A stretch of 5,141 nt of DNA, taken from an uncultured Chlorobiota bacterium (GTDB lineage: Bacteria; Bacteroidota; Kapaibacteriia; OLB7). Numbering within the stretch: position 1 is the stretch's first letter; each line of letters starts with the position of its first letter. The DNA is taken from assembly GCA_946481475.1 (NCBI GenBank), contig CAMLOB010000346.1, positions 1-5,141 on the forward strand, read 5' to 3'. Shown here one piece after another: positions 1 to 4,820 of the stretch. A program made the position numbers and the translations under genes. The notes beneath the pieces are model-generated. The model searched no databases, had not been told where the DNA came from, and saw only the letters and a program-made list of their open reading frames with translations.

Positions 1-1
1 C

Positions 2-712
2 ATTCCCTGTCCCGACCTGAATGCCTGCGGAGAGATCACCGAGGGAACGGAACTTCTCTACCGTCTGCGACGTTTGTCCCCCGACAGCATCCTGAGCGTT
101 TCCAATCCGATCACCATTACAATTCCTCTGGTCGAGGAGATCAGCGTGGAACGGGTCGATTCCAACCGGGAACGGCTCCGGTCGGTGACCTGGGAAACGG
201 ATCAGTTTTTCTGCAGCAACCTCGAGATCGCCATCGGCAGAGGTGACGCAACGCTCTGGCAGGCACTCGGGACCGTTCCGGCATCGGCCGGAGAGTTCCG
301 GTTTGAAGTTCCCTCCGGTTTTATCGACACAGTCAGACTCTGCATCCGCTGTGCCGAAGGGGAGGACTGCACCTTCGGATTCACCTCATTCAAGGTCAAC
401 CGGGTTGAGGGGGCCTACGTTGCGCCGAACCCGTTTGATCCCTTCGGACCGGACATCGGGGGGGATGGGGCGGCGATCGTTTACGCCCTGCAGGAACCGG
501 GAACCGTGTCGATCACCATCTTCGACGGAGCGCGCACTATCGTCCGGAAAGTTATCGATGGAGAGAGACGCGAAGCCGGGAGAAACAGAGAATTTTGGGA
601 TGGAAGAAATTCCCTTGGTGAAATAGTTGCAAATGGGACGTATATTTGCGTTATTTCCTCCGGTGCCGGAGAACAGGTTGTCTTACCCATAGCCATTGTG
701 AAAAGCCAGTGA
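2..712 (+). CDS. C-terminal part of a secreted protein with a FlgD-like Ig-like terminal domain (5' end outside window)
   Basis: The frame is open from the window edge, so 236 residues of a longer protein are seen; the TTG at 74 is not a convincing start because coding-like sequence (Cys-Pro-Asp, Asn-Ala-Cys) continues upstream. Visible residues 38-135 look like a beta-sandwich with a W-containing strand, a 'PASAGEFRFEVP' motif and a Cys cluster (C114, C117, C123), reminiscent of Ser/Thr-rich Ig-like extracellular modules; this match is from memory. Residues 139-236 form a FlgD-like Ig domain: the APNPFDPF opening, a predicted strand ending in ITIFDG, then FWDGR(199-202) and NGTY(211-214), the hallmark of such domains. 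In FCB bacteria these domains sit at the C-terminus of large exported proteins and may act like sorting tails. The stop overlaps the next start (GTGA), implying co-translation. Function of the missing N-terminal part is unknown. Confidence 0.85.
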   Translation: MPCPDLNACGEITEGTELLYRLRRLSPDSILSVSNPITITIPLVEEISVERVDSNRERLRSVTWETDQFFCSNLEIAIGRGDATLWQALGTVPASAGEFRFEVPSGFIDTVRLCIRCAEGEDCTFGFTSFKVNRVEGAYVAPNPFDPFGPDIGGDGAAIVYALQEPGTVSITIFDGARTIVRKVIDGERREAGRNREFWDGRNSLGEIVANGTYICVISSGAGEQVVLPIAIVKSQ

Positions 713-1122
713 ACCGTCGATTTTTACAATTTTTACTCATGTTATGTCTGATGCCTGTCGGCGTCAGTGCGGTCCGGGCCTCCGGACTGGTTCCTCCCCC
801 CCCTTCATCCGCTCTGGTCGGCGAGTTCATCCGGCAGCAGGATCCGCCTGAAAAACCGGGGAAAATGACCGTCAAGGTCGTCCGCTCGGTTGAAAGCGAG
901 ACCATCAAAGTCTGGGTCTACTTCCCGCAGGACGCCAATCCGGTCAAGGTCTCGCTCCACAATCTGCTCGGCAGGGAGATCAGTCTGGACCCGACGACAT
1001 CGGCTCCGAAGGGGGAATACCTCTTCCAGTTCGACACACGGAGTCTCTCCAACGGTCCCTGCTTCGTGGTCGTCGAAGCACTGGGGCAGCGGATCACCAA
1101 GAAAATCATGCTGACCCGCTAA
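709..1122 (+). CDS. Small secreted protein made almost only of a T9SS type-A sorting-tail-like domain
   Basis: 137 residues from GTG 709, chosen because it overlaps the upstream TGA by four bases and directly yields a signal peptide: basic MNRR, a hydrophobic core (FLQFLLMLCLMPVGV) and a cleavage region around VSA/VRA (residues 19-24). The frame is open back to a TTG at 646, but that start would bury the signal sequence. A proline run (29-32) and short linker follow. Residues 52-137 resemble the Por secretion tail fold: VKVSLHNLLGREI (79-91, the 'v.l.n.lGr.v' strand), GEYLFQFDTRSLSNG (102-116), then FVVVEALGQRITKKIMLTR with a basic terminal strand. In T9SS proteins this domain is normally fused behind a large passenger; here there is none. 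It could be a carrier or adaptor domain, a remnant, or a small surface protein. The usual G-x-Y of the tail is G-P-C-F here, so the family call is moderate. Confidence 0.75.
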   Translation: MNRRFLQFLLMLCLMPVGVSAVRASGLVPPPPSSALVGEFIRQQDPPEKPGKMTVKVVRSVESETIKVWVYFPQDANPVKVSLHNLLGREISLDPTTSAPKGEYLFQFDTRSLSNGPCFVVVEALGQRITKKIMLTR

Positions 1123-1125
1123 CTT

Positions 1126-1205
1126 TTTCGTGCTTCTTTGTGCCCTTTGTGACTTGGTGGTGAATCCTTACCACAAAGACACAAAGAGTACAAAGGGGCA
1201 CAAAG
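1126..1205 (+). repeat. Imperfect palindrome (36-nt arms, 8-nt loop) built of CTTTGTG / CACAAAG words
   Basis: Arms 1126-1161 and 1170-1205 pair without gaps around loop 1162-1169. I count 28 Watson-Crick pairs, 4 G-U pairs and 4 mismatches (1156/1175, 1152/1179, 1144/1187, 1129/1202). The right arm contains ACAAAG four times, at 1173, 1181, 1190 and 1200, with spacing 8, 9 and 10. The flanks GCTAAC (1118-1123) and GCTGAC (1205-1210) form a near-perfect 6-bp direct repeat, like a decayed target duplication. From memory, 'accacaaagacacaaag'-type palindromes are dispersed in intergenic DNA of many FCB and other environmental genomes. It fills the gap between the sorting-tail gene and the barrel gene, and could act as an mRNA hairpin that separates their expression. 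No T-run follows, so it is not a classical terminator. Confidence 0.85.
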
Positions 1206-1214
1206 CTGACGTTC

Positions 1215-2201
1215 ATGTCCCGAGCAGTTCCGATAGTTCTTCTTCTCCTTCTCTTCTCCACACAACTTTCAGCACAGGGGGGCTACGCCGGGAGCGCGCT
1301 GCGGCGGGCCGACGGGCCGGCGGAAGCGGCAATGAGCGGGGTGCTGAATATCTGGTCCGGGGGAGCGGGAACCCTTTTCGGCAATCCGGCCGCCCTCACC
1401 CGATTGCGGCAACCCTCGGTCGCCTTCGCCTGGTCGTTCCTGACGTCGCCGCAGAAATCCTTTCAGACCGCGCTGGCCGCACCGATCGATGAGTTTGCCG
1501 GTATCGGCATCGGCATCAGCGGCTACCGGGTCAGCGACATCGACCGGCGGACCATCACCGAGCAGTCTCTGGGTCTGACGACAAGTCAGGATCTGGCGGT
1601 GACGCTCGGCGGCGGACTCGGGATCGGACCGGGAAGTGTCGGCGGGGCGATCAGGTATCTGCGGTACGATCTCAACGGTATCGAGGGAGGATCGTGGGGA
1701 GTGACGCTCGACCTCTGCGGCATGGTCGTCTTCCGCGAGCAACTGGTTTTCGGCGTCGCAATCAACAACATTGCCGGAGCAATGAACGCCACGTACCGGG
1801 AAGGACTTCACGAACCGATTCCGACCGAGACGCGGATCACCACATCCTACATCCATCCGCTGGAGGAACGGAGCGTGACCGAACGGAAAGATCCGACCGG
1901 CACCCTTGTCCGGCGAAGTCTCACCCCCCGCACCTATATCCTGACCACAGGTGAGCTCCGCTACGACTTCATCGCCGATCCGATTGCCGGAATCGCCGTC
2001 GAGGCCGTCCCGGCACGAATCGCACCGGAGGCAAGTCTCGGCTTCCGTCTCGGAGCAAACAGTCGCGGTGACATCTCCGGCGGGTTCTTTCTGGAGACCC
2101 CGCTCGACATCGGCGACAATCCGCGGCTTTCGTTTGCCGCACGGCGGGATTACGAGCGGGGAGAGATCACGATGCATGTGGGGCTGGAAGTAGGATTGTA
2201 G
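1215..2201 (+). CDS. PorV/PorQ-family outer-membrane beta-barrel protein
   Basis: 328 residues from ATG 1215. A clear signal peptide (MSRAVPIVLLLLLFSTQLSA, cleavage expected after residue 20) is followed by QGG. Next comes a segment ending in the family-typical 'LFGNPAALTRL' (54-64), matching the 'NPAGLA' pattern of PorV/PorQ and FadL-like barrels. The rest alternates Gly-rich strands and polar turns (IGIGISGYRVSD, LAVTLGGGLGIG, FGVAINNIAGAMN) and ends with ITMHVGLEVGL, a plausible final barrel strand. PorV-type proteins work with the type IX secretion system in handling CTD-bearing cargo at the outer membrane; neighbouring sorting-tail-like genes fit this, but paralogues with other roles are common in FCB genomes, so no symbol is given. 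No good SD is seen: the only purine run (AAAGGGG, 1192-1198) lies in the palindrome 16 nt upstream. It converges with the anti-sigma gene across 39 bp. Confidence 0.85.
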   Translation: MSRAVPIVLLLLLFSTQLSAQGGYAGSALRRADGPAEAAMSGVLNIWSGGAGTLFGNPAALTRLRQPSVAFAWSFLTSPQKSFQTALAAPIDEFAGIGIGISGYRVSDIDRRTITEQSLGLTTSQDLAVTLGGGLGIGPGSVGGAIRYLRYDLNGIEGGSWGVTLDLCGMVVFREQLVFGVAINNIAGAMNATYREGLHEPIPTETRITTSYIHPLEERSVTERKDPTGTLVRRSLTPRTYILTTGELRYDFIADPIAGIAVEAVPARIAPEASLGFRLGANSRGDISGGFFLETPLDIGDNPRLSFAARRDYERGEITMHVGLEVGL

Positions 2202-2240
2202 AGTGCCGACAAATACCGTACGTCCAAAGAGCCCCCTTAT

Positions 2241-2993
2241 CTACCGATCCGGATCCAGCTTCAGATTCAGCCGGATCGAATCGCTCCTGACAACCGGAAG
2301 TTCCTCCCTCTCTCCTCCTCGCCTCAGGTAGTCCATCATCGCATTCCTTTTCTCCACCCCGGATTCCTTTGCGGACAGACCGGAAGAATCGGGTCGGTCG
2401 GTCGGAATGTTTCTGATGTCTCTTGTTGAATGTGAAGAAGTCAGGGGCTGGGACGTGGTGGAAGGAGATCTCTCTTCGTTCATACGAGAAGACCCTTCGC
2501 TTATAGCAGAAGGGACAAAGGATCGAATGATCGCTGCCGAATCCTCCATAGACCTTCCCTGATCTTCCTGCCCGGCACTCTCACGCTGCACTGCCGCTTT
2601 CCGATCTGTCACGACCACAGGCAGCAATCGATCATCAAAAAGAGACGGGGCCAGAAGGAGACCGAGCAACAGACCGGCTGCGCCGACAGCGGTCACGATA
2701 GTCAGACCGAGAGATGTGCCGAAAATCGTGCCGAGCACTCCTGTCGCCCCGGCCCCCGCAACCGCCGTCGTGCCGGTCGCCTCCAGCCGGGCCAGCAGTG
2801 CAGCAGAGGGTGAGCCGGACACGGAAGGGAAGGCGGCAAGCTCTTTGTGCATCGTGTCGCGGATCAACCGTTCGGCCTCCAGACTTCCCCGCAGACCGCT
2901 GTCGCTCCGCAGAAGGCGTTCGAACTCGGCCCGGGCCTCCGGCGGCAACGTGCCGTCGAGATAGGCGGTGATCAGATCGTTCTGTTCGTTCAT
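2241..2993 (-). CDS. Membrane-anchored anti-sigma factor, zinc-less type, partner of the adjacent ECF sigma factor
   Basis: 250 residues; ATG at 2993 lies 2 bp after the sigma stop (TAA-CC-ATG), so translational coupling is likely. Residues 1-55 resemble the cytoplasmic anti-sigma domain: LITAYLDGTLPPEARAEFER, then a helix through LEAERLIRDTMHKEL. The protein contains no cysteine, so the HxxxCxxC zinc motif of ZAS proteins is absent. A Gly/Ala-rich hydrophobic stretch (about 94-116, LGLTIVTAVGAAGLLLGLLLA) is the single membrane segment. The remaining ~130 residues would be periplasmic and are Ser/Thr/Arg/Glu-rich with little predicted fold, ending in RLNLKLDPDR. Expected role: hold the ECF sigma factor at the inner membrane until an envelope signal releases it, possibly by regulated proteolysis. 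The signal is not evident from sequence. There is no obvious terminator in the 39-bp downstream gap. Confidence 0.85.
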   Translation of the reverse strand: MNEQNDLITAYLDGTLPPEARAEFERLLRSDSGLRGSLEAERLIRDTMHKELAAFPSVSGSPSAALLARLEATGTTAVAGAGATGVLGTIFGTSLGLTIVTAVGAAGLLLGLLLAPSLFDDRLLPVVVTDRKAAVQRESAGQEDQGRSMEDSAAIIRSFVPSAISEGSSRMNEERSPSTTSQPLTSSHSTRDIRNIPTDRPDSSGLSAKESGVEKRNAMMDYLRRGGEREELPVVRSDSIRLNLKLDPDR

Positions 2994-2995
2994 GG

Positions 2996-3586
2996 TTATC
3001 CGGTATTCTTCTGAGGGGGTCGGGTCATCACCTTCAATGCCCTTTCCTCTCTCCTCAACTCTTCTTCAACAAGTTCGCGCAGTCTCCTTCTTGCCCGGGA
3101 AGCGCGGGCCCAGATCGCTTCGGGAGATTTGTCCAGAATCACCGCAATCTCCTCGAAGGAATAGCCGCTGTAGATGTTCAGCACAAGCGTTTCGCGGTAA
3201 TCGAACGGAAGACGTTGCAGACAACGCCCCACAATCTCCTCGCCGGTCTCCTGCTCGGGGATGCGGTATGACGGCATCTCCCCTTCGCTCAGGCCGTTCA
3301 ACGGTTCGGTGGCCCGACGTGACTTCAGATAATCCAGACAGAGGTTGCGTGCGATACGGATCAGCAGACCGACCGGATTGCGGATCTCCTCCGGCTCTTC
3401 CCTCCCCCTCATCCCGATCACCCGAATCCAGGTCTCCTGCAGCATGTCCTCGGCAACCTGAACGTTCCCGACAAGCTTCAGACAGTAGTTGAAGACCGAC
3501 TGGTTCCGCTCGGTGAAAAGCGTGTGGAAGGCGCCGTTGTCTCCGCGCAGGAACCGCCGGAAGAGATCCCGTTCTCTCTCCTGCAC
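2996..3586 (-). CDS. RNA polymerase ECF-type sigma-70 factor
   Basis: 196 residues from GTG 3586, chosen for the strong SD GGAGAG nine bases upstream and because it gives the normal ECF length with the N-terminus just before region 2. Sigma-2 spans about residues 5-91: DLFRRFLRGDNGAFHTLF, AEDMLQETWIRV (45-56) and LLIRIARNLCLDYLKSRR (74-91, regions 2.3-2.4 for -10 recognition). After a variable linker, sigma-4 spans about 119-172: LQRLPFDYRETLVLNIYSGYSFEEIAVIL, then SPEAIWARASRARRRLREL, the helix-turn-helix for -35 binding. The frame is also open to GTG 3625 (209 aa) and GTG 3742 (248 aa), but the extra N-terminal residues look unlike ECF proteins. It forms a two-gene unit with the anti-sigma gene and is divergent from the LamG lipoprotein gene. 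Subfamily and target promoters cannot be assigned from sequence alone. Confidence 0.93.
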   Translation of the reverse strand: MQERERDLFRRFLRGDNGAFHTLFTERNQSVFNYCLKLVGNVQVAEDMLQETWIRVIGMRGREEPEEIRNPVGLLIRIARNLCLDYLKSRRATEPLNGLSEGEMPSYRIPEQETGEEIVGRCLQRLPFDYRETLVLNIYSGYSFEEIAVILDKSPEAIWARASRARRRLRELVEEELRREERALKVMTRPPQKNTG

Positions 3587-3595
3587 ACGTCGGTT

Positions 3596-3601
3596 CTCTC
3601 C
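3596..3601 (-). promoter_or_regulatory. Shine-Dalgarno site of the ECF sigma gene
   Basis: GGAGAG on the minus strand, nine bases before GTG 3586. It decides the start among three in-frame GTG codons. GTG 3625 has only a weaker GAGG about 11 bases upstream, and GTG 3742 has no comparable site. Confidence 0.65.
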
Positions 3602-3673
3602 GGAACGTCTGCCGGTGCCGTTCACTGCCGTTTCCGCCTCGTTGATGGTATCTGAATTCCGCTTCCACTGTAT

Positions 3674-3695
3674 TACTCCCGTAACTTCAGGAGTA
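3674..3695 (+). promoter_or_regulatory. Small inverted repeat that could mask a Shine-Dalgarno sequence
   Basis: TACTCC (3674-3679) and GGAGTA (3690-3695) are perfect 6-bp complements around a 10-nt loop. In + strand RNA the right arm includes most of AGGAG (3689-3693), the SD-like sequence seven bases before the ATG at 3701. The hairpin would therefore control access to that site. It lies in the sigma/LamG divergent spacer. A 6-bp stem can occur by chance, and no promoter upstream of it was recognised. Confidence 0.35.
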
Positions 3696-3700
3696 TCGGT

Positions 3701-3727
3701 ATGACGACAAAACACGCCGGAACCTGA
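3701..3727 (+). CDS. Possible 8-codon leader ORF upstream of the LamG lipoprotein gene
   Basis: ATG at 3701 is preceded at seven bases by AGGAG and reads MTTKHAGT before TGA (3725-3727). The stop codon lies inside the left arm of the stem-loop at 3719-3762. A ribosome translating this ORF would disrupt that stem, which is the geometry of a leader peptide or attenuator. No run of one regulatory amino acid is present, so a classical amino-acid attenuator is not indicated. Chance occurrence is quite possible; it depends on a + strand transcript starting before 3689. Confidence 0.2.
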   Translation: MTTKHAGT

Positions 3728-3762
3728 CAGGGGTATCCCCACCCGGCCGAGTGTCAGGTTTC
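3719..3762 (+). promoter_or_regulatory. Two-tier stem-loop in the sigma/LamG divergent spacer
   Basis: The outer stem pairs GGAACCTGACA (3719-3729) with TGTCAGGTTTC (3752-3762). Ten of 11 positions are Watson-Crick and the eleventh (3720/3761) is G-U in + strand RNA but A-C in minus-strand RNA. Directly inside it, GGGG-TAT-CCCC (3730-3740) forms a second hairpin, leaving 3741-3751 unpaired. No T-run follows, so it is not an intrinsic terminator. It begins about 108 bp before the LamG start and could be a structured 5' leader, or a DNA operator serving both divergent units. Both arms contain an AACC word resembling an ECF -35 core, but no matching -10 (such as CGTC) is found at 16-17 bp. Confidence 0.55.
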
Positions 3763-3814
3763 AATCCACCGGATCGTCAATAACGCAAGCCCGAACAACC
3801 AACCCGAGAAACCG

Positions 3815-3820
3815 AAGGAG
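3815..3820 (+). promoter_or_regulatory. Shine-Dalgarno site of the LamG lipoprotein gene
   Basis: AAGGAG six bases before ATG 3827 is a near-consensus ribosome binding site and fixes the start. It shows that this organism uses SD-dependent initiation for at least some genes. Confidence 0.75.
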
Positions 3821-3826
3821 ACCATC

Positions 3827-4648
3827 ATGAAACGACCGGACAACACCAACCGCCCCCTCGTACCCTCCGTACCCCTCATCTTCCTGACACTCCTGCTGGG
3901 AGGCTGCACTGATGCATTTGACCCGGCGGAACCGGAATCCGGATACGCCCTGCAGTTCGACGGCATCGACGACTTCGGCAAGTTCACCAACTACTACTAC
4001 GATTCGACCGCAGTGACCTATGATGCCCTGACGATTGAACTCTGGGTGAAGCCTTTCCTCCGCGGAACAATAGCGGCTCATTACGGTTTTTACCGTCTGA
4101 ATTTTCTGGAAAACGGCAGACCGAAATTTACTGTGTTGACCTATAACGGTCCTGCACCCACGATTTCCGGATCAGCCCCTCTTGCAACCGATCGATGGAC
4201 ACACATTGCCTGTACATACGACAACCGAACCGAGCAACTGAAGATGTACATCAATGGAGAGCTTGAGGCCACAGGGACATCCATGACCTCCACTGACAGC
4301 TGGAGGTGGGGACCGAAACTCGGACAGTTTGTTCTGGTCAAGGCCGATTCCATAGTCGGAGACGATCCGACGCCAACACTCTTCCAGGGACAACTCGATG
4401 AGATTCGTGTCTGGAGCAAAGCCCGCACAGCCGAGGAGATTCGGGCGACGATGCGCATGCGTCTCTCCGGAAATGAGGCAGGCCTGATCACCTACTATCC
4501 GATGGAGGAAGGAGAGGGAGAGATCCTGTCGGACCATGCCGGAACAAACCACGGTATGCTCAAAAATATGTGGCATGCCGATTCTCTGGGGAACAGCTAT
4601 CGACCGGAGGGGGGGCCGACATGGATTTCCGTGGAGTGGCCTCATTGA
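3827..4648 (+). CDS. LamG / concanavalin A-like domain lipoprotein
   Basis: 273 residues with strong SD. A lipoprotein signal (basic MKRPDNTNR, hydrophobic PLIFLTLLL) ends in the lipobox LGG-C with C27 as the lipidated residue. Residues +2/+3 are Thr-Asp, so no Asp-type inner-membrane retention signal at +2; outer-membrane anchoring is likely. Residues about 40-245 form a LamG-like jellyroll: YALQFDGIDDFGKF (40-53), LTIELWVKP (68-76), WTHIACTYDN (124-133), LKMYINGELEATG (138-150), and FQGQLDEIRVWSKARTAEEI (186-205), followed by GLITYYPMEEGEGEILSDHAG (219-239). This is the standard order of LamG_3-type domains, which bind glycans or proteins outside the cell; the ligand here is unknown. No catalytic domain is present. 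It is divergent from the ECF sigma gene and may be in its regulon, which is inference. Confidence 0.92.
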   Translation: MKRPDNTNRPLVPSVPLIFLTLLLGGCTDAFDPAEPESGYALQFDGIDDFGKFTNYYYDSTAVTYDALTIELWVKPFLRGTIAAHYGFYRLNFLENGRPKFTVLTYNGPAPTISGSAPLATDRWTHIACTYDNRTEQLKMYINGELEATGTSMTSTDSWRWGPKLGQFVLVKADSIVGDDPTPTLFQGQLDEIRVWSKARTAEEIRATMRMRLSGNEAGLITYYPMEEGEGEILSDHAGTNHGMLKNMWHADSLGNSYRPEGGPTWISVEWPH

Positions 4649-4695
4649 ACCGGCAGAGAGATCGATAACCAATCGCGAAGCGGGCCGAACAGGTT

Positions 4696-4736
4696 GATGC
4701 GACGGGAGAGAGACCACCCCGCTCCCCCGTCGCATC
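4696..4736 (+). repeat. Perfect 11-bp inverted repeat after the LamG gene
   Basis: GATGCGACGGG (4696-4706) pairs exactly with CCCGTCGCATC (4726-4736) around a 19-nt loop; GAG and CTC just inside can extend the stem past a 2-nt bulge. It starts 48 bp after the LamG stop. No U-rich tail follows (GCTATGG comes next), so it is at best an atypical terminator. Its position directly before an extended -10-like sequence also allows an operator role. Confidence 0.6.
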
Positions 4737-4740
4737 GCTA

Positions 4741-4749
4741 TGGTATATT
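4741..4749 (+). promoter_or_regulatory. Candidate extended -10 promoter element for the last gene
   Basis: TGG-TATATT matches the extended -10 pattern TGn plus a 5-of-6 TATAAT hexamer, in an otherwise GC-rich spacer. It would start transcription near 4756, giving a leader of about 58 nt before ATG 4814. The -35 region would fall inside the inverted repeat and shows no TTGACA match. If the organism uses Bacteroidetes-type promoters this element may be meaningless. Confidence 0.3.
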
Positions 4750-4786
4750 GACTGTGCCGACGTAACGTTCACGCTGAATCCCTTTG

Positions 4787-4820
4787 AAGAAGATCAGGAA
4801 CCGAAAGAAGATCATGAACC
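4787..4820 (+). repeat. Tandem duplication of the translation start region
   Basis: AAGAAGATCAGGAACC (4787-4802) and AAGAAGATCATGAACC (4805-4820) match at 15 of 16 positions with an 18-bp period. The only difference turns AGG into the ATG start codon of the downstream gene. Each copy carries a purine-rich AAGAAG that could act as a weak ribosome binding site. Confidence 0.8.

Noticed and set aside
243..626. 127-codon + strand frame inside the FlgD-like Ig protein gene
   Set aside because: Low-complexity Ser/Arg/Pro composition typical of an out-of-frame reading; the overlapping frame has clear domain motifs (PNPF, WDGR, NGTY).
1173..1205. Regular ACAAAG words considered as a CRISPR array or direct-repeat iterons
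   Set aside because: Units are only 6 bp, spacing changes from 8 to 10, there are no unique spacers, and they form one arm of a palindrome.
1269..2177. 302-codon open frame on the minus strand, antisense to the PorV/PorQ-like gene
   Set aside because: Its protein is rich in Arg, Asp and Gly without a recognisable domain, and the + strand frame has a signal peptide and family motif. Long antisense frames are common opposite GC-rich genes with biased third positions.
2202..2240. Search for a bidirectional terminator between the convergent barrel and anti-sigma genes
   Set aside because: The 39 bp contain no convincing inverted repeat followed by a T- or A-run on either strand.
2246..2255. GATCCGGATC 10-bp palindrome near the end of the anti-sigma gene
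   Set aside because: It falls in codons for Leu-Asp-Pro-Asp-Arg, is short, and has no partner or loop; likely chance.
3719..3762. Face-to-face ECF promoters, taking GGAACC (+ strand) and GAAACC (- strand) as -35 boxes
   Set aside because: No CGTC- or TCTGA-like -10 element lies 15-18 bp downstream on either strand, so the inverted repeat alone does not support promoters.
4172..4735. 187-codon minus-strand frame opposite the LamG gene and its downstream hairpin
   Set aside because: No domain-like features, and it lies opposite strongly supported LamG coding sequence with a lipobox and a good SD.
4748..4786. TTGACT (4748-4753) as a -35 box, or TTG/TTTG as a Bacteroidetes -33/-7 promoter
   Set aside because: No -10-like hexamer follows TTGACT at 16-18 bp, and the TTG to TTTG spacing is too long for the Bacteroidetes consensus as I know it.
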